From positions 62,001 through 126,000 of the forward strand of contig JAEPQH010000008.1 of the NCBI GenBank assembly GCA_017640605.1: DNA of 64,000 nt, given 5' to 3'. A program made the translations under genes and the position numbers. Under the pieces are notes generated by a model. The model searched no databases, was not told the origin of the DNA, and was given only the letters and a program-made list of their open reading frames with translations. Source of the DNA: Balneolaceae bacterium (GTDB taxonomy: Bacteria > Bacteroidota > Rhodothermia > Balneolales > Balneolaceae). This document shows positions 26,212-34,925 of the stretch, one piece after another; the first letter of the stretch is position 1; the number at the start of each line of letters is the position of its first letter.

Positions 26212-26637
26212 CTAAAATTCTAACTTCATCAGCAGCGAAGCATCTGCACATAATTCGGAGAATTGTTTTGTGTTTCGAATGCTTTCAGGTGCGTTCGATC
26301 GTTCGCATTGTTTGTACCCAATCCGGGAAAAGAACCCATCGGCCGAATCGGTGAGTAAGTAAATGGGTTTTTTGTCCTGTTGATATGCATATCGACCAAT
26401 AAATTCTGTCAACTTAGTACCAATACCGCAGGTTGCTTGTTGGTTTTTCACAGCCAAAGATCGCAGGAGAATCGCATCATCGAACTCTTCTAAGCCAACA
26501 CATGCCAAAAAATTATCATTATCGAAGTAACCGTATAGCCGAACGTTTTCTGAGAAAATATCATCGGTTGGCAGATGGTATTCGCTCAACAATTCTTTTG
26601 CAAAAACTCTTTCTTCTGGTGTGAGCTCCTTAATCAT
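26212..26637 (-). CDS. arsN2: ArsN2-type GNAT acetyltransferase
   Basis: 141 residues from ATG 26637. A short GNAT core (LRSLAVKNQQATCGIGTKLTE is the acetyl-CoA region) and the C-terminal SIRNTKQFSELCADAS segment are typical of ArsN2, the acetyltransferase found in ars operons. ArsN1 detoxifies arsinothricin or methylarsenite analogues; the ArsN2 substrate is less certain. Its ATG overlaps the stop of the PH-domain gene (ATGA), so translation is coupled to an apparently unrelated membrane operon. A longer in-frame start exists inside that gene but is less likely. Confidence 0.8.
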   Translation of the reverse strand: MIKELTPEERVFAKELLSEYHLPTDDIFSENVRLYGYFDNDNFLACVGLEEFDDAILLRSLAVKNQQATCGIGTKLTEFIGRYAYQQDKKPIYLLTDSADGFFSRIGYKQCERSNAPESIRNTKQFSELCADASLLMKLEF

Positions 26638-28085
26638 GATGCACGTGCTATGGGCCATTTTAGCAATCGCTCGGCATCATTTGCATCCAAATCATCTACA
26701 GTAAAAGATTTGCCACCAGCCCCGGATGCTGCCGTTATACTTACGGTTGCTAGATGTTTACGACGTTGAAAAGGATTCATCGAAATCTCTGAAACTTGCG
26801 CTCTATTTATTTTTACGATAGCAGTGGTTCGTGCCAGATTTCTAAACTGCATGAGCACCGTGTTTTCAGCCACTTCAATTTTTGCATCTTTATATTCGAG
26901 CCAGCCAAATAAAGAAAATGGAATTACTAAGGCACTTAGCATCCAGGCCCAATCAAAGAATATCCAAAGAACTGGAATCACAATTAGGAGTAGATAATTT
27001 GGTTGGCGGATATAACGAAACAGCGATCTTTTTGGCGGAACGATGCATGTACTTTCATCCGGCGCTTCATCCATAAATTCCTCGAGAAATGAAGATAGTT
27101 TGGCGCGTTTCACAAAAGGGAGCACAACGATTGAGCGATCGTTTTCTTTCTGTTCAAATCCTGCACTCTCTACATACAGCATCCCGTATCCAAAAGGTTG
27201 GCGAAGCACTCCTTCAACAAAGCGAAACGCTTGAACTCTGTCAAAAGGCACGGTTAATTGCTTTCGCTCCAGAAGTCCACTTGTAATTTGAAGTTCTTTC
27301 TCTTTCTTCTCGATTTTGAAATCGCCATAGCGAAGTATTACCCCTATAAATGACAACAGATAAGAGATCAATAAAATGAAAAGAATGCTCCAAAGAATAA
27401 CTGTAAGCTGACTAAATCCCGGTAATAAACCGAAAATATAATCCATGTTTTCTTCCGTAATAAACTGATCTAGCTGCCCCGAAAGAGCACCTAAAATGGA
27501 AGCGATTACCCCAAAATTTCCCGAGGTTAACGCGGCATAAAACAAGTCTCTGTTTGAGAGTACCCATATTTTATTACTCTCATTTGAAACAACAGTGTTC
27601 TCTAATTCACCCGAGATCTCAGTTAAGGATTCAGATTCCGCAGGACGTTGCACCTCTTTTTCTCTTAACAATGTACGAAGTTGAACGGCGTCGCTTCGGG
27701 TGATGGCACTAATAGTGGCTTTTTCGGTACCTCCGCCTGCTGTTTTAATTTCGACTTTCACCAGGCCAAACATACGCTGTATCAATCCCTCGGTAATATC
27801 TATCACCTGTATGCGATCTTTGGATAAGTACAGTTTTTTTCGAACGAAAATACCCTTGTTTATTTGTAGTTCATCTTCACGAACTCTAAAGGTAAAACGA
27901 AACCAACCAACTACACCGAGTACAAAAGTTACGATAATCCCCAGAAGAACAATCAACCAAAAATATTCGCCGGAATTTCGTGAACCCAACACCACAAAAA
28001 TGATGAAGGGCACTATATTTTGCCTTATCACCACAAATAACTGTGTTACAGCTGCAATTGGATGTTGACGCCGAAATTCAGACAT
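26634..28085 (-). CDS. YdbT-like membrane protein with bacterial PH domains
   Basis: 483 residues with about six membrane segments (for example near 20-60, 185-205, 230-255, 365-395) and three bPH_2-like regions, each marked by a sequence like FRVREDELQINKGIFVRKK, LYLSKDRIQVIDI or TVPFDRVQAF. The fold matches the YdbT family (PF03703). In Bacillus the ydbS-ydbT pair affects resistance to antimicrobial peptides; here the role is unknown. It overlaps the YdbS-like gene by 8 bases and arsN2 by 4. Confidence 0.85.
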   Translation of the reverse strand: MSEFRRQHPIAAVTQLFVVIRQNIVPFIIFVVLGSRNSGEYFWLIVLLGIIVTFVLGVVGWFRFTFRVREDELQINKGIFVRKKLYLSKDRIQVIDITEGLIQRMFGLVKVEIKTAGGGTEKATISAITRSDAVQLRTLLREKEVQRPAESESLTEISGELENTVVSNESNKIWVLSNRDLFYAALTSGNFGVIASILGALSGQLDQFITEENMDYIFGLLPGFSQLTVILWSILFILLISYLLSFIGVILRYGDFKIEKKEKELQITSGLLERKQLTVPFDRVQAFRFVEGVLRQPFGYGMLYVESAGFEQKENDRSIVVLPFVKRAKLSSFLEEFMDEAPDESTCIVPPKRSLFRYIRQPNYLLLIVIPVLWIFFDWAWMLSALVIPFSLFGWLEYKDAKIEVAENTVLMQFRNLARTTAIVKINRAQVSEISMNPFQRRKHLATVSITAASGAGGKSFTVDDLDANDAERLLKWPIARAS

Positions 28086-28590
28086 CTTCTTTAACTTTTC
28101 TTACCAAGTCGGAGATAATCTCTCGTAATTCTGAAGCCGTATTTTCATCCAAAGCGGGGATTTCGTGAGTGGTAGCAGCGGTACTTAAACTTATGGATGA
28201 CAAACCATATTTCCGGTAGATGGGACCTTGCCGCGTATCAACATGCTGAATTCTATTGATGGGAACCATTGTGCGTTTGGTGATAATGATTCCGCGTTGC
28301 ATATCAATCCCTTTATCGTCGACCTCATATTTCCAGCGCTTCCATCGAATTTTGGGTAAAACAAAAATGAAAAAACAGTGAATAATTACCGCACTTGGAG
28401 CCGAAATAATCGGGTATAGCATACTCATATCACCATCTAAGGTGAATATCAAATACAATAATCCTGGGATTACATATACAAACGAACCAAATAATAGTGC
28501 ACTCAATCGCCACGCTTTAATTGCATTCTGATTGATTCTACTAGCAGGTTCAGTTAGTGATTTTTGAACTGTTAATTCAGGCTCGTTCAT
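28078..28590 (-). CDS. YdbS-like membrane protein with bacterial PH domain
   Basis: 170 residues with two membrane helices (about 30-75) and one bPH_2 domain (GIDMQRGIIITKRTMVPI, then RIQHVDTRQG). It is the small partner of the YdbT-like protein, with which it overlaps by 8 bases; it overlaps the MFS gene by 14 bases. The two are expected to form a membrane complex, by analogy with ydbST. Confidence 0.87.
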   Translation of the reverse strand: MNEPELTVQKSLTEPASRINQNAIKAWRLSALLFGSFVYVIPGLLYLIFTLDGDMSMLYPIISAPSAVIIHCFFIFVLPKIRWKRWKYEVDDKGIDMQRGIIITKRTMVPINRIQHVDTRQGPIYRKYGLSSISLSTAATTHEIPALDENTASELREIISDLVRKVKEDV

Positions 28591-29830
28591 GATGAATAGT
28601 TCGCTTTTCAGTTACTCCAAACATAAGTATCAATCCGATGAGAAGCATAATCAGAATCACGCCCATACCCCATCGCTGATCGCTCATCATTAGAGTAACC
28701 CAGCCAAAGAGCATAGGTCCGGCAAAAGAAGTTACCTTCCCTGAAAGTGCAAAAAGTCCATACATTTGGTTCCTTTTTTCCACCGGAGCCATTCGCCCCA
28801 TAAAGGTTCGACTTGCAGCTTGTACCGGGCCAACAAAAACGCCTAATAACAATCCCCAAATCCAGAACCATAACACAGATTGCACAAAAATTACAGCTAC
28901 CACAGGAATGATAAGTCCTATTAGCGACCAAAGAATCGTTTTCTTACTTCCTGATTTATCATCGAGCCAAGCGAACCCATACGAGCCTAAACCGGCAGTT
29001 ACATTAAGAGCTATCCCAAAGTAAAAAATGTCGGCTGTCTCAAAGCCAAAGGCACCAGCAGCGTACACACCGCCCATTGCAAAAATGGTAACCAACGCAT
29101 CATTATAGAATAAACGAGCAATTAGAAAACGAAGAATATTCGATTCGTTTTTTAGTGATTTTAGCCCTTCCCAAAGTGTAGAAACTCCGTTTTGAATGGC
29201 TTTTTTATACCCCATTTTTCGGGATGGCATATCCGGAGTTTTTAGAATAAATGGAATCATAAATACAGCAAACCAAATTCCTGTAAACAGAAAAGTACTT
29301 CTGGTGTGTTCTGCTTGTGCTTCATCAAGGCCGAGTAGGTTCGACCCATTTAAAAACAACACAAAATATCCAATCACTAAGCAAACAATTCCGCCTGCAA
29401 AACCAAGACTCCACCCCCAACCGCTCCAGCGTCCCATTTTAGAAGGTGGCGCTAAATCCGGAAGCATTGCATTGTAAAAAATCAGCGAAAGTTCAGCGCC
29501 TACTGTTCCCAGAAAAGCCAGCACAAGAGAATATTGAATAAAATCGTTGCTGGGCTCGGCAAACCAAAGCAAGCTAGTACTTATTATCGATAAACCTGCT
29601 AATGCATACACCCAAGGTTTTCGCGGTCCGCCAACATCCGCAATGGAGCCTAACAATGGTGCAAAAATTGCGATTACAAACCCCGCCAAGCCGATAGTAA
29701 AACCCCACTGTGCTGCACCGGTAGTTTCATTTTCTGCAATCGATGAAGCAAAATAGGCTGCAAAAATGAATGTTTGGATCATTACAAAAAAAGCACTGTT
29801 GGCCCAATCGTAAAAAGCCCAAGCCAACAA
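28577..29830 (-). CDS. UMF1/ATG22-type MFS transporter
   Basis: 417 residues, 12 predicted helices. WAFYDWANSAF at the start and PLLGSIADVGGPRKPW are hallmarks of the UMF1 (ATG22-like) MFS group, whose substrates are mostly unknown, with amino acid efflux in yeast. No ATG or GTG is available at the N-terminus: the frame opens after a TAA upstream and offers TTG (29830) or rare ATT/ATC codons (29866-29860). Family-like sequence (NKRPKG) continues upstream of the TTG, so a non-standard start is possible. First gene of the leftward MFS/PH/PH/arsN2 chain. Confidence 0.85.
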   Translation of the reverse strand: MLAWAFYDWANSAFFVMIQTFIFAAYFASSIAENETTGAAQWGFTIGLAGFVIAIFAPLLGSIADVGGPRKPWVYALAGLSIISTSLLWFAEPSNDFIQYSLVLAFLGTVGAELSLIFYNAMLPDLAPPSKMGRWSGWGWSLGFAGGIVCLVIGYFVLFLNGSNLLGLDEAQAEHTRSTFLFTGIWFAVFMIPFILKTPDMPSRKMGYKKAIQNGVSTLWEGLKSLKNESNILRFLIARLFYNDALVTIFAMGGVYAAGAFGFETADIFYFGIALNVTAGLGSYGFAWLDDKSGSKKTILWSLIGLIIPVVAVIFVQSVLWFWIWGLLLGVFVGPVQAASRTFMGRMAPVEKRNQMYGLFALSGKVTSFAGPMLFGWVTLMMSDQRWGMGVILIMLLIGLILMFGVTEKRTIHHERA

Positions 29831-30029
29831 ACCTTTGGGGCGCTTATTCTTCGCTTCGATAATGATAGAATTTTAAATTTGAGACGACACTTATTTAGAT
29901 TGCCAATTCTACCATATTAACACCACCTTTCAAAACCAAAAATGCAGGTGTAATTAAACTTGATAAATAGCTTAGGGTAAACGATTATGCTTAAGCAAAA
30001 AAAATGCCTTCCCACATTAATAGAGATGT

Positions 30030-33000
30030 ATGAGCAGTTCGGGAATAGATCACAGTACTATTGAATCAATCGTTGGTGATTTTCTGTTACACAGCACCCA
30101 CTTTGGATGCCTGGTTGTAGACAGATCTGGCCGGATTGTGTTAGCCAACGACACCTTTTTTTCCATATTCCCGGTTTTAACTAAGGAGCAAACCGGGAAA
30201 CCACTTCATGAAGTAGTGCATGAGCAGGAAAAGGATCGTGTTCAAGAAGCGGTAGAGTATTTATTTGAACATGGCAAACTCTCTCAAACGGAATGGAGAC
30301 TGTTATCACTAAAGGATGAATTTCTGTATGTAGATATTGAAGCGAGTCTCTTTGAATCTAACGGGCAAGAATTTGCATTGGGAATTTTTATTGATCGAAC
30401 TAGTAAGAAAAGCTTAGAAGCCGATATAAAGGAGCAATCTGAATCCCTGCAAAGTGTTAACGAACAGTACGAATTGGCGATTAAAACTGCCCAATTAGGA
30501 ATTTGGGTGTATGATATTCAGGCAGACGAACTCATCTGGAATCCTGAAATCATGAAGATGTATGGGGTTGAAGATGAAAATGCAGCAATTGGCATTGAAG
30601 ATTGGCGGGAATTTATTCACGAAGAAGATCTTAAGGCTACCGACAATGAATTAGCCAAAGCTTATGCCGGTGAGACTGTTTTTAATGTTCGATTTAGAAT
30701 TAATGCAGGCGATGGTACTACGAAGCATATTTCGGCATCGGCGGCACCGGTTTTTAATGCTGATGGCGAAGTAGTAAAAATTCATGGTGTAAACTATGAC
30801 ATCACCGATCTGATTGAAGCCGAATTTGAAATTACCGAACGGGAGCAGTTATTAAGAAATATTACCAATCAGTTTCCTGGTTTTGTAGTACGATCTCAGG
30901 TAGACAAAGATGGAAAGGAAGAGCTACAATACTTAAGCGATGGAATACGTGATATTTTAGGGATTGATCCGGAGCATGCTAAAAGTAACTTCAATGTTCT
31001 ATGGGATAGTGTTTGTGAGGATGATCTGCCTCGGCTTAAAAAAGAAATGGCTGAAGCTATTGAGAAATCGGAATCGCTTACCACAGAAATTTGTGCACTC
31101 AACAATGTAGGCAGGAAACGTTATTTACGGATTTTTGCTACCCCACAGACTGATGAAAATGGCACTATTACATGGGATACTTTAGGAATTGACATCACCG
31201 ATCAAAAAATAAAAGACAGAGCCATTTATGAAAGTCAACGAATGCTCGATCGACTTACAAATCAAGTTCCGGGCATGGTTTATATTTACGAGCTTCTTCC
31301 CGATGGCACCGATCGTTTCGAGTATTTAAGTAAAGGCATTGAATCACTTTTTGGGATTGATAAAAATGAAGCCCTCAAAAATTCCCAATTGATATGGAAT
31401 CAGATTCACCCTGACGATGTACCTAAATTGAGTGATTCTGTTCTGGAATCTGCCAACGAACTGAAACCATGGGTTTCTACATTTAGGATTTTTGATACTG
31501 ATGGTAATGTAAAACACATTCAAGGAACGGGTACACCAACTAAATTGAAAAACGGAACCATTAAGTGGTATTCAATTGGCTTGGATATTTCCGAACAGGT
31601 TAAGCAACAAGAGAAAATTCTTGAGAACAAAAAACACCTTAGTGTCATCTCCGACAATTTCCCTGGCGTGATATATACCTATGTTCGTCACCCCGACGGA
31701 ACGGACGAAATCACCTATTTAAGCAAAGGAATCGAACACATCCATGGTGTTAAAACCGAAGATGCTTTAAACGATATAAGTAAGGTTTGGGAGTTAATGC
31801 ACCCCGATGATGTGGAAGATTTTATGAACTCGATTCTGGAATCCTCAAAAAACAATACGCCTTGGGAAACCCAATTCCGTAGTAGAGTAAAAGACGGTTC
31901 TTACCGATATTTTCAAGGATTTGGGAAGCCCACCGAACTATCGAATGGCTCGGTATTATGGAGTAGTATTTCCTTTGATATTCACGATCAGGTAGTTGCC
32001 CGTATACAATTAAACGAGCAGAAAGAACAACTTCAAAGCATAACTGATCAGATAAGCGGCGTGGTACTAAAATACCAATACTTGCCGGATGGTTCTGATC
32101 GAATAACGTACATCAGTAAGCGGGTTAAGGAATATTGGGGAGTTGAAGCGGAAGAGGTAATCGAAGACATAAATGTTGGATGGGCACGGGTAGTTCCAGA
32201 AGATATTGAGCCGATTCGGGAAAGTATTTATGAATCCGTTCAGGATTTATCCGTATGGAATAATCTGATGCGATTTATTTCAAAAACCGGCGAAATAAAA
32301 TATTTACAAGGGGTTGGAACACCCAAAAAACTTGAGAATGGCATTGTTGAATTCGACGTAGTATTCATCGATATCACCGATGAATATTTAGCAAGAAAAG
32401 ACCTGGAAACGAAACAACACCAACTGGAAGTGATTGGTGAACAGCTACCCGGCGTTGTATTTACCTACTTCAGAAAACCTGATGGAACAGATGGTTTCTC
32501 AAACATTAGTGATGGATTTGAAGAGGTGTATGGGTTCGATAAAGACAAAGCGTTATCAAATCCGCAGCATATTTGGGATCGCATCCACCCAGAAGATTTA
32601 CCAAAATTAATCGATAAGATTATCGAATCAGCTCATAAACTCACAAAGTTTGATATTCAATTCAGAATCATTCATCCTGACGGAACTTTGAAGTATGTAC
32701 ATGGTTTTGCTGCCCCAACCAAAGGAGATAACGAAACCATAATCTGGAATGTGATAAATCTGGATATTACCGACCGCAAACAAGCCGAAACCGAAATCGT
32801 TGAAAAGCAAAATCAATTACAAGGAATAACCAATCAAATTCCAGGTGTGGTGCTACGCTATCAGTTGTATCCCGACCAATCAGAGGAACTACTTTATATT
32901 TCAGATAGAGTAGTAGAAGTATTTGGTGTAACAAAAGAGCAGGCTTACGAAGATATACAAACTATTTGGGATGTAATTGTACCAGAAGATGTAGAATTAG

Positions 33001-34208
33001 TTAAAAAATCTATTGCTGATTCGGCAGAAAATCTAACCAAATGGAATCACGTGTATCGATACAAAACACCAGACGGTTCTATTGGATACTTACAAGGCTT
33101 TGCTACTCCAACTAAACAACCTGACGGCTCTGTAATTTGGGATAGCGTAATTATGGATAGCACCCAACGTGTTATGGCTGAAATGGATGCCGTTAGATCC
33201 AGCGAAAAATTGCGTTCGTTTATTAAAGCATCTCCACTGGCTATCTATCAGATAAATGCGGATGGAATCGTTACTGATTTCTGGAATCCGGCGGCAGAAA
33301 ATATTTTTGGCTGGCTTCGAAAAGACGTGATTGGTAAAGAACTTCCACAAGTAGATATGGAAAATGATTCTGAGTTTGCTTCCATCATTAAATCCATCGA
33401 AAAAGAACACTCGCCGCGACAGCTTATCGTAAAACGAAACAATAAATTTGGCGAAGAACTTACTCTTGAGGTAACCGTAGGACCGTTTTTTAATGAATAT
33501 GGTGAACTAACCGATTTACTAATTATTGCAAACGATATCACCGAGCTGCAAGAATATCGAAAAACCTTAGAGGCAGCATTAAAAGAAAAAGACATTTTGT
33601 TGCAGGAAATTCACCATCGTGTTAAAAATAATCTGGCTATTGTAAGTGGGTTACTGGAACTGCAAGCCATGCGCAACGACACCGATCATGACATTAGCAT
33701 GATTATAGAAGCTCGTAATCGTATCCACTCTATAGCAATGGTGCACGAACAGCTTTATCAGGATATGGATTTCAGCCATATTGATCCGCGCGAATACTAT
33801 CGTAAACTGCTTAAAAAATTACAGGCTAACACAATTTCCGATCCCCGTGATATCGAGTATGATTTAAAATTCGATATCGACCGAATCAACATAAATCGCG
33901 CAGTTCCGCTTGGACTTTTAATTAACGAGCTTTTCACAAATTCCATCAAACATGCATTTAAGGATGGCACCGGTAAACTAACCCTGCATTTTACCCAAAC
34001 CGACGATCGAATCAATGTTTACTACGAGGATGATGGCCCCGGATTTGTGATCGATGAGATTAAACATAAAAACACCATCGGGTGGCAGTTGATCGAAACT
34101 CTACTTGTTCAACTAGATTCGGATTATACGATGGATACGAATGGGCGTTTTATGCTTGATTTTGTGTTTACAGAAGCATTGCATGGCTCGCAGGCACATT
34201 TCCATTAG
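30030..34208 (+). CDS. Multi-PAS HisKA_2 sensor histidine kinase with six 131-residue PAS repeats
   Basis: 1392 residues, no membrane segments. Nine PAS domains: two diverged ones (about 15-125, 140-265), six that repeat with an exact period of 131 residues (the P-G or S-G pair at 283, 414, 545, 676, 807, 938), and one more (1055-1175). Then HisKA_2 with EIHHRVKNNL (H1195/H1196) and a HATPase with PLGLLINELFTNS and DDGPGF. HisKA_2 kinases usually phosphorylate single-domain or output-free receivers. No receiver is encoded next to it; the neighbouring regulator has its own kinase. The repeat domains probably form a long signalling rod; ligands unknown. Confidence 0.92.
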   Translation: MSSSGIDHSTIESIVGDFLLHSTHFGCLVVDRSGRIVLANDTFFSIFPVLTKEQTGKPLHEVVHEQEKDRVQEAVEYLFEHGKLSQTEWRLLSLKDEFLYVDIEASLFESNGQEFALGIFIDRTSKKSLEADIKEQSESLQSVNEQYELAIKTAQLGIWVYDIQADELIWNPEIMKMYGVEDENAAIGIEDWREFIHEEDLKATDNELAKAYAGETVFNVRFRINAGDGTTKHISASAAPVFNADGEVVKIHGVNYDITDLIEAEFEITEREQLLRNITNQFPGFVVRSQVDKDGKEELQYLSDGIRDILGIDPEHAKSNFNVLWDSVCEDDLPRLKKEMAEAIEKSESLTTEICALNNVGRKRYLRIFATPQTDENGTITWDTLGIDITDQKIKDRAIYESQRMLDRLTNQVPGMVYIYELLPDGTDRFEYLSKGIESLFGIDKNEALKNSQLIWNQIHPDDVPKLSDSVLESANELKPWVSTFRIFDTDGNVKHIQGTGTPTKLKNGTIKWYSIGLDISEQVKQQEKILENKKHLSVISDNFPGVIYTYVRHPDGTDEITYLSKGIEHIHGVKTEDALNDISKVWELMHPDDVEDFMNSILESSKNNTPWETQFRSRVKDGSYRYFQGFGKPTELSNGSVLWSSISFDIHDQVVARIQLNEQKEQLQSITDQISGVVLKYQYLPDGSDRITYISKRVKEYWGVEAEEVIEDINVGWARVVPEDIEPIRESIYESVQDLSVWNNLMRFISKTGEIKYLQGVGTPKKLENGIVEFDVVFIDITDEYLARKDLETKQHQLEVIGEQLPGVVFTYFRKPDGTDGFSNISDGFEEVYGFDKDKALSNPQHIWDRIHPEDLPKLIDKIIESAHKLTKFDIQFRIIHPDGTLKYVHGFAAPTKGDNETIIWNVINLDITDRKQAETEIVEKQNQLQGITNQIPGVVLRYQLYPDQSEELLYISDRVVEVFGVTKEQAYEDIQTIWDVIVPEDVELVKKSIADSAENLTKWNHVYRYKTPDGSIGYLQGFATPTKQPDGSVIWDSVIMDSTQRVMAEMDAVRSSEKLRSFIKASPLAIYQINADGIVTDFWNPAAENIFGWLRKDVIGKELPQVDMENDSEFASIIKSIEKEHSPRQLIVKRNNKFGEELTLEVTVGPFFNEYGELTDLLIIANDITELQEYRKTLEAALKEKDILLQEIHHRVKNNLAIVSGLLELQAMRNDTDHDISMIIEARNRIHSIAMVHEQLYQDMDFSHIDPREYYRKLLKKLQANTISDPRDIEYDLKFDIDRININRAVPLGLLINELFTNSIKHAFKDGTGKLTLHFTQTDDRINVYYEDDGPGFVIDEIKHKNTIGWQLIETLLVQLDSDYTMDTNGRFMLDFVFTEALHGSQAHFH

Positions 34209-34213
34209 TGTGC

Positions 34214-34912
34214 CTAATCGCTAACAAATTTATAGCCAAATCCATGTACGGTTACAATATGTTTAGGGAAACGATTATCCGATTCCAGTTTTTGCCGTAA
34301 CCAGGCAATGTGCACATCCACAGTGCGGGTAGAAGGCAAGGCATCATAGCCCCACACTTCGTTCAATAATTGATCACGGCTCAGAATCATATCGGCATGT
34401 TCTACCAAAAATCGTAGTAACTGAAATTCTTTTGCCGATAACATAAGTTCCTCTCCGTTCTTCAAAACCCTCATCCTTTTAAAATCGATTTCAACATCCG
34501 AAAAAGAAAACGTATCGGGTTTTTGGTGAGCTTCGATTGCCTTTCGTTTTCGAAGTTGTACTTCAATTCGAGCCAGTAACTCCATCATATCAAAGGGTTT
34601 CTGCATGTAATCGTCAGCTCCCAGCTTTAAACCCAGTACTTTATCTATTACTTGTCCTTTTGCCGTTAGCATGATGATAGGCGTCTGAACATTCTGCTGC
34701 CTCAAATCTTTACAAATATCCAGTCCATCTTTCTTGGGAAGCATCAAATCCAAAATGATTACATCATAATCTCCATTCAAAGCTTTTTCGAAGCCAAGAG
34801 CTCCATCAGAGGCACTATCAACGGTATATCGCTCTTCGATAAGGCGATCCTGAATAGTCATGATCAACCCTTGTTCATCTTCAACCAGTAAAATTTTTCC
34901 TTTGCTTTCCAT
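34214..34912 (-). CDS. OmpR/PhoB-family response regulator
   Basis: 232 residues: receiver with acid pair E11-D12, phospho-acceptor D55 (IILDLML) and K105 (QKPFD), then a winged helix with DVHIAWLRQKLE and VHGFGYKF. Both halves look intact. It lies 13 bases after the sensor kinase gene (same strand), its evident partner. The divergent PDZ/ABC operon beyond the kinase is a candidate target. Confidence 0.95.
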   Translation of the reverse strand: MESKGKILLVEDEQGLIMTIQDRLIEERYTVDSASDGALGFEKALNGDYDVIILDLMLPKKDGLDICKDLRQQNVQTPIIMLTAKGQVIDKVLGLKLGADDYMQKPFDMMELLARIEVQLRKRKAIEAHQKPDTFSFSDVEIDFKRMRVLKNGEELMLSAKEFQLLRFLVEHADMILSRDQLLNEVWGYDALPSTRTVDVHIAWLRQKLESDNRFPKHIVTVHGFGYKFVSD

Positions 34913-34925
34913 ACGCTGTATTCGG

